64,000 nucleotides of DNA from CAYRGQ01 sp964423925 (GTDB taxonomy: Bacteria > Bacteroidota > Bacteroidia > Sphingobacteriales > Sphingobacteriaceae): NCBI GenBank assembly GCA_964423925.1, contig CAYRGQ010000007.1:22917-86916 (forward strand), read 5' to 3'. The position numbers and the translations under genes are program-made. Within the stretch, counting starts at the first letter, position 1; each line of letters opens with the position of its first letter. The notes beneath the pieces are model-generated. The model saw only the letters and a list, made by a program, of their open reading frames with translations. It searched no databases and was not told the origin of the DNA. Positions 34,758 to 45,549 of this stretch are shown piece after piece.

Positions 34758-34846
34758 AACTCACTATCTAAAAAACCCAATCTTAGTCTAATTCTCGCGC
34801 CCGAGCAACGGATTGCATTTCGGGTTCCGTGCTGCGACGCCAATTG

Positions 34847-35299
34847 CTAGCCTGCAAGTGCTGCTTTCACGACCTCAGCGATTGTTTTTCCATCCGCCCG
34901 GCCGGCGAGCGCCTTGTTGGCTAAGCCCATGATTTTACCCATATCTTGCATGCCGCTCGCTTGGTGTTCGACGATAAGCTGCTTTACCAGCGCCTCGATT
35001 TCGGCACGGTCTAGCTGCTGGGGCAGGTAAGCCTCGATGACGGCAATCTCCTCCATTTCAATTTGGAAAAGGTCGCTCCGGTTTTGTTGTTGATAAATCT
35101 CAGCCGATTCCTTGCGTTGTTTCACCAACCGCTGCAGCACCTTGATCTCCGCATCTTCCGTCAACTCCTGTGCCGCACCTTTCTCTGTCTTGGCTAGCAA
35201 CAACGCCGCTTTGATGGCGCGCAGGCCACGGAGGCTCGCCTCGTTCTTGGCCAGCATGGCCGCTTTGATATCCTGGTCTATTTTTGTTTGAAGTGCCAT
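34847..35299 (-). CDS. yqeY: GatB/YqeY domain protein
   Basis: 150 residues, the standard free-standing YqeY length. It shows IDQDIKAAMLAKNEASLRGLRAIKAALLLAK, IKVLQRLVKQRKESAEIYQQQNR, EEIAVIEAYLPQQL and GKIMGLANKALAGRADGKTIAEVVK. The domain matches the tRNA-binding tail of GatB; the function of the free protein is unclear. It is preceded by an SDR gene with a 24-bp gap and followed by PNP. Confidence 0.94.
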   Translation of the reverse strand: MALQTKIDQDIKAAMLAKNEASLRGLRAIKAALLLAKTEKGAAQELTEDAEIKVLQRLVKQRKESAEIYQQQNRSDLFQIEMEEIAVIEAYLPQQLDRAEIEALVKQLIVEHQASGMQDMGKIMGLANKALAGRADGKTIAEVVKAALAG

Positions 35300-35323
35300 A
35301 AGTATATTTTATCGTATGTATTA

Positions 35324-36109
35324 CTATTGATTGCTTTGATTACCCCGCCGCACTACCTGCGTCGCTGACGCCTGTGCGGTAGGCATGATGAGCATGTCAT
35401 TAATGGTCACGTGCGGTGGACGGGAAGCCGCAAACCACACAGCCTCCGCCACATCCATGGCCGAAAGCGGCGTCAGGTTTTGGTATACGGCTTTCGCACG
35501 CCCTTTATCTCCTTTGAAACGAACTTCCGAAAATTCCGTTTCGACCATACCGGGGTTCACGGCCGTCACTCGGATACCAGCCGGCAACAAATCGATCCGC
35601 ATCCCCTGGGTAAGCGCATCGACGGCATGCTTGGTCGCGCAGTAAACGTTGCCGTTGGGATAAACTTCCTTGCCCGCGATAGATCCGATGTTGATAATAT
35701 GTCCCGACTGGCGGGCAACCATCCCCGGCGAAACCGCGCGACTCACGTATAAAAGGCCTTTGAGGTTTGTGTCTATCATGCGTTCCCAACCGTCGATATC
35801 GCCGGTATGAACCGGATCTAAGCCCTGGCTCAGACCGGCATTATTAATCAGTACGTCAATGCGCGCCCAACGTTCCGGCAACGATGCAAAAGCTTCCGCC
35901 ACGGCCGCCCGGTCTCGGACGTCGAGGGAAAAGACGTGGACTTCCACCCCATGTGCCTCCCGAAGACGTGCCGCCAGTGCGTCAACCCGTTCCGAGCGAC
36001 GCGCACAGAGGAGCAAGTCGTATCCTTCCCGGGCGAATACTTCTGCACAGGCGTAGCCAATGCCAGCGCTAGCGCCTGTGATGCATGTGACCTTTTTTGT
36101 GTTCGCCAT
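35324..36109 (-). CDS. short-chain dehydrogenase/reductase, YdfG-like
   Basis: 261 residues. TGASAGIGYACAEVFAREGYDLLLCARR is the NADP-binding glycine motif with the Arg-Arg pattern of NADP-preferring enzymes. NNAGLSQG, INIGSIAGKEVYPNGNVYCATK (catalytic Ser, Tyr, Lys) and GMVETEFSEVRFKGD match the 3-hydroxy acid dehydrogenase (YdfG, malonic semialdehyde reductase) branch. It lies 35 bp after the PorT-like gene in the minus-strand run. Confidence 0.88.
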   Translation of the reverse strand: MANTKKVTCITGASAGIGYACAEVFAREGYDLLLCARRSERVDALAARLREAHGVEVHVFSLDVRDRAAVAEAFASLPERWARIDVLINNAGLSQGLDPVHTGDIDGWERMIDTNLKGLLYVSRAVSPGMVARQSGHIINIGSIAGKEVYPNGNVYCATKHAVDALTQGMRIDLLPAGIRVTAVNPGMVETEFSEVRFKGDKGRAKAVYQNLTPLSAMDVAEAVWFAASRPPHVTINDMLIMPTAQASATQVVRRGNQSNQ

Positions 36110-36144
36110 TTGATTTCTCTTTACTGCGTCGTTGACTGGATGCC

Positions 36145-36909
36145 TTATTCGAAAACGAGGCTGACCTGCAGATTCCGAAGCATCAACCGTTCAATGGGAT
36201 GGTTAAACATATTCGGTTCCCGGCGGTCCAGCAAGTCCCCTACACTTTGGCTCCAGCGGATCTCTGGTGACATCTTGAAAAAGTCGAAGTAAAGCTCAAA
36301 ACCAATCCCCGCCTCATACGCAAAATAGTTCGGCTTCGTTTTCAGTTGCTTACCATGGGTCGGCATGGCACTATCATCGTAACGTTTTTTGGAAACGACA
36401 TTCAGGGAATATTTGCCCCCGGCAATCAAATATCCGCGATAATTATTTTTGCGGTCAGATCGCAGCTTGACAAATACCGGAAGATCGACGAATGAGGCCC
36501 GAACTAACCTGGAAATCTCCTTCTCGTGCGGAGATTCCTCGTCTGGGTCGAATCTATAAACAACCCGCTTGTTGGAAAACACAATGTTCGGCGTGAACCG
36601 CAAATTAACATTATCGCTTACCTTGACATCAGCCAACAGCCCCAATCCCACCCCGTGCGTGAACGGCGAATGGATGGATGTTGGCTGCCCCATAACGCTA
36701 CCCGAAGCATCCACAAATCGTTCTTGCCAGCGTTCCTTTAACCTAATCTTGTAATCGGCATGCACGTAATGGAAGCTAAAACCATAGTGCAGTACTTCGT
36801 CATCCACACCACCAGCCCACCGTTGATACGGCTGCTGCGCCACGACGACAACAGGCCATAGAACGATCGCGGACATTATGCCACGCAGGATGTGTCTCAC
36901 TGCACTCAT
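36145..36909 (-). CDS. porT: PorT-like outer-membrane barrel, probable type IX secretion component
   Basis: 254 residues. After a signal peptide (IMSAIVLWPVVVVAQ) comes an eight-strand-type barrel with FHYVHADYKIRLKERW, GVGLGLLADVKVSDNVNLRFTPNIVFSNKRVVYRF and the final NLQVSLVFE. PorT/SprT is required for type IX secretion in Porphyromonas and Flavobacterium, and its gene is commonly next to ubiE in Bacteroidota, as here (ATGA overlap). The PorT assignment therefore rests on both sequence pattern and neighbourhood. Other PorT-family barrels of unknown role exist, so it is not certain. Confidence 0.78.
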   Translation of the reverse strand: MSAVRHILRGIMSAIVLWPVVVVAQQPYQRWAGGVDDEVLHYGFSFHYVHADYKIRLKERWQERFVDASGSVMGQPTSIHSPFTHGVGLGLLADVKVSDNVNLRFTPNIVFSNKRVVYRFDPDEESPHEKEISRLVRASFVDLPVFVKLRSDRKNNYRGYLIAGGKYSLNVVSKKRYDDSAMPTHGKQLKTKPNYFAYEAGIGFELYFDFFKMSPEIRWSQSVGDLLDRREPNMFNHPIERLMLRNLQVSLVFE

Positions 36910-37643
36910 TTCGTCCCAACATATATGGTGCAGATGCCAAAAGTTTGGGGCATGGCCCGGCTCTCCGAAAAGCCGACTTTATCCAAGATTGCGGTAAAGT
37001 CCGAACCGTCCGGAAAACGATTAACCGACTCGGGTAAGTATTCGTAAGCCCGTCGGTCTTTGGAGAAAAACTGTCCGATAAACGGCGTGACTTTGTGAAA
37101 ATAAAAATTGTATAAGCCCTTGACCAAACCGTTGCGGGGCTTGGAAAACTCCAGGATCACCGCCTTGCCGCCAGGTCGAAGCACGCGTTGCATTTCAGCC
37201 AGCCCTTTTTCCAAATTTTCGAAATTTCGGACGCCGAAAGCCACCGTCACCGCGTCGAAGGAGTGGTCGGCGAAGGGAAGGTGCTCGCTGTCCCCAAGCT
37301 GTACCGAAAACTGTCGTTCTAGACCCTTCTCTGATATCTTCTTACGCGCCACCTCGAGCATCCCTGCCGAGATGTCGACCCCTACGACCGTTTCCGGATT
37401 CAGGATGCGTATCGCCTCAAGCGCAAAATCGCCCGTGCCTGTTGCTACATCTAGCAACTGCTTAGGCTGAAGCGTTTTCAGCAAGCGAATCGCCTTCCTA
37501 CGCCATAGGATATCGATTCCCATCGACATGAAGTGATTCAGGAAATCGTACGTACCCGAAATGTTGTTGAACATATCGGCTACTTGCTCCTTTTTGGTGC
37601 CGTCGGCTTCGTTATACGGCTTTAGGGTGTCGGACCTCGTCAT
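36906..37643 (-). CDS. ubiE: demethylmenaquinone methyltransferase
   Basis: 245 residues from ATG 37643; the longer upstream reading has no family similarity and crosses the promoter box. SAM-binding motifs are LLDVATGTGDFALEAIRI and VVGVDISAGML; the UbiE signatures YDFLNHFMSMGIDILWRRKAI, VTVAFGVRNFENLEKGLAEMQRVLRPGG and YEYLPESVNRFPDG are present. It makes menaquinone, the usual quinone in this phylum. It is the first gene of the minus-strand run ending with the porin. Confidence 0.96.
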   Translation of the reverse strand: MTRSDTLKPYNEADGTKKEQVADMFNNISGTYDFLNHFMSMGIDILWRRKAIRLLKTLQPKQLLDVATGTGDFALEAIRILNPETVVGVDISAGMLEVARKKISEKGLERQFSVQLGDSEHLPFADHSFDAVTVAFGVRNFENLEKGLAEMQRVLRPGGKAVILEFSKPRNGLVKGLYNFYFHKVTPFIGQFFSKDRRAYEYLPESVNRFPDGSDFTAILDKVGFSESRAMPQTFGICTIYVGTK

Positions 37644-37649
37644 AGGCAA

Positions 37650-37657
37650 CAAATATA
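37650..37657 (-). promoter_or_regulatory. promoter -7 box 6 nt before ubiE (TATATTTG)
   Basis: TATATTTG on the minus strand fits TAnnTTTG and is six bases from the ubiE start codon, so the leader is at most a base or two. Confidence 0.5.
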
Positions 37658-37931
37658 CGTTTTCTTTCGGCCAACGCGCCCCGGCGCGCCTCAGAAAATC
37701 ACAATTCCCAGCCCGTGGCGGGCGCGTCAAAGACCGCAGCCAAATAGCAAAAGACACGTACCCCCATCGGGGCGTCGGGCACCTAGCAGTCGGTAACAAT
37801 TGCCCCGAACCAATATAGTAATACTTCAATCGCCAGGCACTACCTATTGATAATCAACACCAATCTTAGCGCGTCCACTTTTTTTCCTACCCCCAATAGG
37901 TATCCGACATTAAAATCCACACCCGCTAAAG

Positions 37932-38024
37932 TTATCCACACTATCGTAATCCACTTGAAACGAGCCGGATACAGAAACAGTAAACAATTTTTACACATAA
38001 AATGTTAATAACCCACATGGATAA
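37932..38024. other. DnaA-box-like cluster upstream of dnaB
   Basis: TTATCCACA at 37932-37940 is a perfect DnaA box. TTTTACACA (37989-37997) differs by one base from a TTATNCACA box. CATGGATAA (38016-38024), read on the minus strand as TTATCCATG, differs at two positions. The region is A/T-rich. Confidence 0.5.
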
Positions 38025-38115
38025 CTCCACGCTTTTCAATCGTTAAGGCGACGCATGGCGACACCCTGTTGACACCGTGTTCACAACTAGCGCCGTCACC
38101 CAATCAATAAATAGT

Positions 38116-38123
38116 TATCTTTG
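38116..38123 (+). promoter_or_regulatory. promoter -7 box for dnaB (TATCTTTG)
   Basis: TATCTTTG fits TAnnTTTG, 79 nt before ATG 38203. No TTG at the -33 distance was seen. Confidence 0.55.
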
Positions 38124-38202
38124 CGCTTGTCGTCGAGGCGCGGCCCTACAAATGAAACCGACACAACTTAAAAACTACCGATAACCTTTTTGAATTGGAG
38201 GA

Positions 38203-39774
38203 ATGAATAAGGAAAACGAACTTTTTATGGCGGACGCGTCCAAGCGGGGTTCACTTTCAGAACGGCGTGCACGATTAAGTAATATGGTGAGCGGACTGGG
38301 CAAGCTGCCCCCCCAAGCGGTAGACCTGGAGGAAGCGGTGCTCGGTGCCTTGATGCTGGAAAAGAACGCGCTCTCCTCCGTGATCGACATCCTCAAGCCT
38401 GAGACCTTCTATTCCGACGCGCACCAGAAGATTTTTGAAGCAATCCATAACCTTTTCCAAAAGACCTCGCCAGTAGACTTGCTGACCGTAACGGCCGAAT
38501 TGCGTCAAATGGGTGCCTTGGAACTCGTAGGTGGCCCTTACTATATCACGCAGCTTACGGACCGCGTAGTGTCAGCCGCCAACATCGAGTACCACGCGCG
38601 CATCATCTCACAGAAATATATACAACGTGAGTTAATCAAGGTATCGACCGAGATCATCAATAACGCTTACGAGGAAACTACCGACATATTCGATCTGCTT
38701 GACCATGCCGAAAAGAGCCTTTTCGACATTGCGCAAAACAACTTGCGTCGCGATACGCGTAAGGTGGACGACATCATGCGTGAGGCGGTGACCGCACTAG
38801 AAATCCTGCGCGACCGTACGGATTCCCTCACGGGTGTACCCTCGGGCTTCACTGACCTGGATCGGATGACCTCGGGCTGGCAACCTTCGGACTTAGTAAT
38901 CATCGCAGCTCGACCCGCCATGGGTAAGACCGCATTCGTACTAAGCTGCGCTCGCAACGCGGCAGTGCTGCACGACAAGCCCGTAGCGGTATTCTCCCTA
39001 GAGATGTCCTCCGTGCAACTCGTCAACCGCTTGATTTCTGGCGAAACGGAAATCGAGCAGGAGAAATTACGGAAAGGGAACTTAGCAGACCACGAGTGGA
39101 CGCAGTTGCACTCCCGCATCGGTCGCCTCACTGAGGCGCCCCTGCTCATAGACGACACGCCCGCGCTGAATATCTTCGAGTTCAGGGCCAAGTGCCGTCG
39201 GCTGAAAGCCCAATACGACATCCAACTCGTAATCGTCGACTACTTGCAGCTGATGCATGGCAAGAACGATGGAAAAGGCGGCAACCGCGAACAGGAAATC
39301 GGCAGTATCTCCCGGTCGCTTAAATCTGTCGCCAAGGAACTGAACATCCCTGTCATCGCGCTTTCGCAGCTCAGCCGGGCGGTGGAAAGCCGGCCGGGGG
39401 CGAGTAAACGGCCCATGCTGTCAGACCTTCGGGAATCGGGCTCGATTGAGCAGGACGCCGACATGGTGCTTTTCCTCTACCGACCCGAGTACTACGGATT
39501 GCAAGAAGACGAAGAGGGTCAACCTACTGCCGGCGTAGGCGAAGTTATTATCGCCAAGCACCGGAATGGGGAGACAGGTACCGTCAAATTGCGGTTTGTG
39601 GGTAAATATGTTAAATTTACGGATCTGGAAGATGGATTCGGCTTTGACGGCGGTGCAAACGGGCCGTCCTTCGCAGCCAACATCGGCCCGTCATCTTCGT
39701 TCGATCAGCCCGGCAGCATTATTCGCCAGTCGCGCATGAACGATATGCCAGACGACTTTGATTCACCATTTTAA
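38203..39774 (+). CDS. dnaB: replicative DNA helicase
   Basis: 523 residues. GGAGGA lies directly against ATG 38203; ATG 38227 is an alternative start. The N-terminal domain carries PPQAVDLEEAVLGALMLEKNAL. The RecA-like helicase domain has Walker A ARPAMGKTAF, FSLEMSS, LVIVDYLQLMHGKNDGKGGNREQEIGSISRSLK, LSQLSRAVE and the DLRESGSIEQDADMVLFLYRPEYY segment. It unwinds DNA at the replication fork. A strong bidirectional terminator follows. Confidence 0.97.
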   Translation: MNKENELFMADASKRGSLSERRARLSNMVSGLGKLPPQAVDLEEAVLGALMLEKNALSSVIDILKPETFYSDAHQKIFEAIHNLFQKTSPVDLLTVTAELRQMGALELVGGPYYITQLTDRVVSAANIEYHARIISQKYIQRELIKVSTEIINNAYEETTDIFDLLDHAEKSLFDIAQNNLRRDTRKVDDIMREAVTALEILRDRTDSLTGVPSGFTDLDRMTSGWQPSDLVIIAARPAMGKTAFVLSCARNAAVLHDKPVAVFSLEMSSVQLVNRLISGETEIEQEKLRKGNLADHEWTQLHSRIGRLTEAPLLIDDTPALNIFEFRAKCRRLKAQYDIQLVIVDYLQLMHGKNDGKGGNREQEIGSISRSLKSVAKELNIPVIALSQLSRAVESRPGASKRPMLSDLRESGSIEQDADMVLFLYRPEYYGLQEDEEGQPTAGVGEVIIAKHRNGETGTVKLRFVGKYVKFTDLEDGFGFDGGANGPSFAANIGPSSSFDQPGSIIRQSRMNDMPDDFDSPF

Positions 39775-39819
39775 CAAGGCATCGATTTAGGGATTCGAAT
39801 TCCCTACATCCGATATAAA

Positions 39820-39860
39820 AAAAGCGAATGGATGGCAGAACTTGCCATCCATTCGCTTTT
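39820..39860. terminator. bidirectional terminator between dnaB and the META-domain gene
   Basis: An 18-bp perfect stem (arms 39820-39837 and 39843-39860, starting AAAAGCGAATGG) with a GAACT loop. Flanking A and T runs let it work for both convergent genes. Confidence 0.93.
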
Positions 39861-39905
39861 ACACCACCCCACATACAGGCGTTATTTCGGGACGCTTCGG
39901 AGCTT

Positions 39906-40724
39906 TTATTCCCGAGTGAACCGCATCGTCGCAACATCTCCGACAATCAGGTTCAGCGTTCTGCCCCCCTCGCCTACACTGAATTTATTAATCTTGGCCA
40001 ACGTCTGGAAGTACGCATCTTCTTGCACGCCTTGGCAAAACATGCGGGTAGTGGCAATTTGGCCGAACTGAATGGTATGGTTGTCGATACTGAAATCGCC
40101 CGTATAGCGATTGCACCCTCCACTGCCTGACACCCGGAGCGCGGCCATGTCAAAGGTGATGGTCGGCTTTTCGTTGGGAAACAACTCGTCTAGCGTAGCC
40201 GCCGTGCCTCCCATGTGATTTAAGCGCCACGTGCCGTTCAGCGCCGCTGCCGCACGCTCGCTTTCAGAAACAGCGACAAAGCGTGCCAAGGGGGCCATCC
40301 GCGCCCTAAACAAGGAAAGTGTGTCGCCGTGGATGGCATAGCTATCCGTACGACCTAGGGCTTGGCTGAGCTGCGTTTCAACTTCCATGTTCGGACAGGC
40401 CATCATCGTGCCGATCAGCTCGGAAAATGAGAGGCGGTTGTTAGCCTTCAACTCGTAGGTGCCGCCCATCCCATTACATCCGCCCGAGGCGCTCACACGA
40501 TTCTCTTCGGCATCAAGCTGCAGAAACGGCTCCCGGTTTAGTCCCGTATCCACGGGTGTACCGTTGATTTCCACAAGTTTCCAATAGGTGCCTTGCAGCG
40601 GGATGCCTGAATTGTCGGGCGTAGCCTTATCCTTGCGTACCGCACAGGAGGCCAACAAGACGATTGCCGCCACAAACAGTACAGATTTGGTGGGGACAAC
40701 GGTCGAAGCGTTTTTTTTCTTCAT
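39906..40724 (-). CDS. lipoprotein with two META (HslJ-like) domains
   Basis: 272 residues from ATG 40724, chosen because it gives a lipoprotein signal (SVLFVAAIVLLASC). Two META domains follow, each with the GCNGMGG/GCNRYTG motif: first LQGTYWKLVEINGTPV and VSASGGCNGMGGTYEL, then LNGTWRLNHMGG and VSGSGGCNRYTGDFSI. A Cys-containing TTRMFCQG/TMMACPNM segment recurs in each. HslJ-type domains are implicated in envelope stress and novobiocin resistance in E. coli; the role here is unknown. It ends opposite dnaB at the shared terminator. Confidence 0.9.
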   Translation of the reverse strand: MKKKNASTVVPTKSVLFVAAIVLLASCAVRKDKATPDNSGIPLQGTYWKLVEINGTPVDTGLNREPFLQLDAEENRVSASGGCNGMGGTYELKANNRLSFSELIGTMMACPNMEVETQLSQALGRTDSYAIHGDTLSLFRARMAPLARFVAVSESERAAAALNGTWRLNHMGGTAATLDELFPNEKPTITFDMAALRVSGSGGCNRYTGDFSIDNHTIQFGQIATTRMFCQGVQEDAYFQTLAKINKFSVGEGGRTLNLIVGDVATMRFTRE

Positions 40725-40932
40725 ATTCTGGTACTTAAACGTATTACTTCTATGGGTCTGACGGCTCAATGCATTAAAGGTTTAACGTCCCGACCGTCCA
40801 TATCGTGTAACGTGCTGATTGCGTGAGCAAAAATCTCTAACGGCTTCTGGACCTCGCCAGTGCGATCTGCAAGGCTGCACTACCTCGCTTCCCTTTTCCC
40901 AACACTCCACTCCGCATCTCCCTACAAATCCG

Positions 40933-40940
40933 TACCTTTA
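40933..40940 (+). promoter_or_regulatory. possible promoter -7 box for uvrD/pcrA (TACCTTTA)
   Basis: TACCTTTA differs from TAnnTTTG in the last base. It lies 38 nt before the TTG start. Confidence 0.4.
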
Positions 40941-40978
40941 CGCCTCGATCAGAACATAGCAAATCAAGGAGTAAGAAG

Positions 40979-43249
40979 TTGGATTATTTAGCAGGATTAA
41001 ACCCTTCGCAGCGCGCAGAAGTAGAACACACCGAAGGCCCCGTAATGATTGTAGCAGGCGCAGGCTCGGGCAAAACCCGGGTTATCACCTATCGGGTGGC
41101 CCATTTGATTCGCAACGGCGTGGACCCCTTCAACATCCTGGTGCTTACCTTTACCAACAAGGCGGCACGCGAGATGCGCGAACGGATTATGAGCGTCGTG
41201 GGTCTGGAGGCAAAAAACATCTGGATGGGTACCTTCCACTCGGTATTCGCCAAGATACTGCGGGTGGAAGCCGAACACATCGGCTATCCGCGCAACTTCA
41301 CCATCTACGACACCGACGACAGCAAGAGCCTCGTGCGCAGCATCCTCAAAGAGATGCAACTCGATGACAAGCTCTACAACGCCAATTTCGTATACAATCG
41401 CATCTCATCGGCCAAAAACAACCTCATTTCGGCCGCCGAGTACAACAAGAATGAGCAGATACAGGCCGAGGATTTTTCCAGCGGACGAGGACAGCTCGGG
41501 CAGATTTACCTGACCTACGTGCAGCGCTGCTTTAAGGCCGGCGCCATGGATTTTGACGACCTGCTCTTCCAGACCAATGTCTTGCTGCGCGATTTCCCCG
41601 AAATCCTGCACAAATACCAGCACAAGTTCAAATACCTAATGGTAGACGAGTACCAGGACACGAACTTCTCCCAGTACCTCATCGTCAAGAAACTGGCCGC
41701 CATCAACGAGAACATTTGCGTGGTGGGCGACGATGCGCAGAGTATCTACGCCTTCCGGGGGGCCAATATCCAGAACATTCTCAATTTTGAGAAGGACTAT
41801 CCAGACCTGCATGTATTCAAATTGGAGCAAAACTACCGCTCCACCCAGAATATCGTACGTGTAGCCAACAGCATCATCGCCAACAACAAAAACCAGCTCG
41901 AGAAGCGGGTATTCTCCGGCAACGAAGACGGCGATAAAATCAAGATACGCCGCGCATTCAGCGACAACGAGGAGGGAAAGATCGTGGCCGAGGCCATTGC
42001 GCAGGACCGCTCCTTAAATGGCCTGGCATACCGCGATTTTGCCATACTCTATCGCACCAATGCCCAGTCGCGCGCCATGGAAGAGGCCCTGCGCAAACTA
42101 GGCATACCCTACAAGATTTACGGCGGCACATCGTTCTACCAACGCAAGGAGATTAAGGACTTAATCGCCTATTTCCGTCTGACGTTTAACCCCAACGATG
42201 AAGAAGCCATCAAGCGCGTGATTAACTACCCGCGTCGCGGCATAGGAGACACCTCATTGGAGCGAATCATCATCGCGGCCGACCAACACCAAAAGACCCT
42301 TTGGGATATCATCAGCCAGCCTACCACCTACCTCGATGGGCGTAGCGCAGGCGCTGTGGGCAACTTTGCCACGCTGGTGCAAAGCTTTCAGGCCATTTCC
42401 AAAACGAACGATGCCTATGACACGGCCATGCATATTGCCCAGCATTCCGGCATCCTCCGCGAACTATACGACGACAAATCCGTCGAGGGCGTCAGCCGCT
42501 ACGAAAACATCCAGGAACTACTCAACGGGATCAAAGATTTCAGCGAACGCGAAGACATCGAGGAGAAGTCGCTCGACATTTTCATGCAGGACATTGCCCT
42601 ATTGACCAACGACGACAACGACAAAACGCCCGATGCCGATACGGTGTCTCTCATGACCATACACTCCTCCAAGGGACTTGAATTCAGCAACGTATTTATC
42701 GTCGGCATGGAAGAGAACCTCTTTCCCTCGCAATTGTCGCTCAATTCCCGCAGCGACCTAGAGGAAGAACGACGCTTATTTTACGTGGCCGTCACCCGCG
42801 CGGAGAAAAAGCTGACGCTGACCTACGCTACCTCGCGTTACCGCTGGGGCACACTCAATAACTGCGAACCCAGCCGCTTCCTCGACGAGATCGACCCTGC
42901 CTATTTGGATATCGACATCCAACCCAAGGCAGCAGCTTCGGCGGGCAAGTCGTTCGAAAATGAACGCGTGGCCTGGCAACAGCGCGATACCTTCACTTCG
43001 CCCAAGCCCAAAGGCAAGCCGCGCACGACTGCGATCCTACCCAAGGCGCACACACCCACGCCTGGTTTCACCCCTTCGGATACCTCCGCCTTGCAAGTCG
43101 GCATGGAAGTTGAGCATGAACGGTTTGGGTTTGGTAAAGTTATCAACATGGAGGGCAGCAAAGGCGACGTAAAAGCCACGGTATTTTTCCGCGAATCGGG
43201 CCAGAAACAACTGCTACTCAAGTTTGCCAAACTGCGGATTGTTAACTAA
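40979..43249 (+). CDS. pcrA: UvrD/PcrA-type ATP-dependent DNA helicase
   Basis: 756 residues. The start is TTG 40979, supported by AAGGAG at 40966-40971, one of the few clear Shine-Dalgarno sequences in the window. Superfamily 1 motifs: LNPSQRAEVEHTEGPVMIVAGAGSGKT (Q motif and Walker A), YQDTN in the DEYQD motif II, FRGANIQNIL, LEQNYRST, MTIHSSKGLEF and YVAVTRAEKKL. The C-terminal tail with GMEVEHERFGFGKV is the RNA polymerase-binding Tudor-like domain of PcrA/UvrD. It acts in repair and in removing stalled complexes. Confidence 0.96.
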   Translation: MDYLAGLNPSQRAEVEHTEGPVMIVAGAGSGKTRVITYRVAHLIRNGVDPFNILVLTFTNKAAREMRERIMSVVGLEAKNIWMGTFHSVFAKILRVEAEHIGYPRNFTIYDTDDSKSLVRSILKEMQLDDKLYNANFVYNRISSAKNNLISAAEYNKNEQIQAEDFSSGRGQLGQIYLTYVQRCFKAGAMDFDDLLFQTNVLLRDFPEILHKYQHKFKYLMVDEYQDTNFSQYLIVKKLAAINENICVVGDDAQSIYAFRGANIQNILNFEKDYPDLHVFKLEQNYRSTQNIVRVANSIIANNKNQLEKRVFSGNEDGDKIKIRRAFSDNEEGKIVAEAIAQDRSLNGLAYRDFAILYRTNAQSRAMEEALRKLGIPYKIYGGTSFYQRKEIKDLIAYFRLTFNPNDEEAIKRVINYPRRGIGDTSLERIIIAADQHQKTLWDIISQPTTYLDGRSAGAVGNFATLVQSFQAISKTNDAYDTAMHIAQHSGILRELYDDKSVEGVSRYENIQELLNGIKDFSEREDIEEKSLDIFMQDIALLTNDDNDKTPDADTVSLMTIHSSKGLEFSNVFIVGMEENLFPSQLSLNSRSDLEEERRLFYVAVTRAEKKLTLTYATSRYRWGTLNNCEPSRFLDEIDPAYLDIDIQPKAAASAGKSFENERVAWQQRDTFTSPKPKGKPRTTAILPKAHTPTPGFTPSDTSALQVGMEVEHERFGFGKVINMEGSKGDVKATVFFRESGQKQLLLKFAKLRIVN

Positions 43250-43288
43250 AAATGACGCATACGATACAGCCAATCACACTGATAAACC

Positions 43289-43296
43289 GTATCTTT
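43289..43296 (+). promoter_or_regulatory. promoter -7 box for the DUF4290 gene (TATCTTTG)
   Basis: TATCTTTG fits TAnnTTTG, 56 nt before ATG 43353. Confidence 0.55.
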
Positions 43297-43352
43297 GCCC
43301 ATTCCGTTTTTTAGGGGTAAGAAACGCCCTATGCGGTTCACATTAAGTAACT

Positions 43353-44018
43353 ATGGATTTTGACTATAACAGTACCCGCCCGAAGCTAATCCTAGCGGAA
43401 TATGGGCGAAATGTGCAGAACATGGTAGATTATATCTGCACATTACCCACCAAAGAGGAACGCAACAGGCTTGCGCAGATCGTGATTGAAATGATGGGCT
43501 TCTTAAACCCACACCTGCGCGACGTGTCCGACTTCAAGCACAAGCTGTGGGACCACTTGCATATCATTTCGGATTTCAAGATCGAGGTGGACTCGCCGTA
43601 TCCGGTACCCGACCCAAACACGATCCACCCCAAACCGGAAACACTAGAATATCCCCAGCATCGCATCAAGTACAAGCACTACGGACACACCATCGAACAG
43701 ATGATTGCGCGTGCCCGTCAGTTGCCGCAAGGCGAGAAGCGGGAGCAAATGACCGAAGCGATTGCCAACTTCATGAAGATGGCGTACGTGACGTGGAATA
43801 AGGACTCGGTCGCAGACGAATCGATTATCGCAGACCTTCGCGAACTGTCTAACGGCGACCTGTCACTTAATCCGGATGTTGTGCTCACGAAGCTCGACTT
43901 CAAAACCCCGCCTCCCGGCAGCCGGACAAAGAGCGGCACAACCCAGCAGCAACAGGGTTCTAACAACGGAAAAAACAAGAAAGGCCAAAAGAAACGGATT
44001 ATTGGCGGCAAACGATAG
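43353..44018 (+). CDS. DUF4290 domain protein
   Basis: 221 residues. It opens with DFDYNSTRPKLILAEYGRNVQNMVDYI, the DUF4290 signature, followed by FLNPHLRDVSDFKHKLWDHLHIISDF and a PYPVPDPNTIHPKPETLEYPQHRIKYKHYGHTI segment. The C-terminal about 45 residues are Gly/Asn/Lys-rich and disordered, ending basic (KKGQKKRIIGGKR). The family is nearly confined to Bacteroidota and has no known function. It lies upstream of murA with a 97-bp gap, a conserved neighbourhood that hints at a cell-wall or division role. Confidence 0.9.
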   Translation: MDFDYNSTRPKLILAEYGRNVQNMVDYICTLPTKEERNRLAQIVIEMMGFLNPHLRDVSDFKHKLWDHLHIISDFKIEVDSPYPVPDPNTIHPKPETLEYPQHRIKYKHYGHTIEQMIARARQLPQGEKREQMTEAIANFMKMAYVTWNKDSVADESIIADLRELSNGDLSLNPDVVLTKLDFKTPPPGSRTKSGTTQQQQGSNNGKNKKGQKKRIIGGKR

Positions 44019-44115
44019 CCCGAGACTAACAACCCGTGGCTTCAAACATGCCGATAGGACACGCGATGGCGCGTACGTTGGCAAAAAAGACAGAAAGGAT
44101 ACCGTACACACGACC

Positions 44116-45438
<1,323 letters not shown>

Positions 45439-45549
45439 GCAGATAAACAACCCAACATACAGACGACAATCTACATCTAAGTAGGCAAACAGAAAGAAAG
45501 CACACACTACATGTTTAACCATATATCAATAATTAATCAAATTAACACC

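Larger units (their letters stand above)
37644..38202. other. 559-bp intergenic region between ubiE and dnaB
   Basis: No gene is supported. It carries a divergent promoter arrangement: a ubiE -7 box at 37650-37657 and a dnaB -7 box at 38116-38123. Between them lies an A/T-rich stretch with a perfect DnaA box and two near-matches (37932-38024). Confidence 0.6.
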
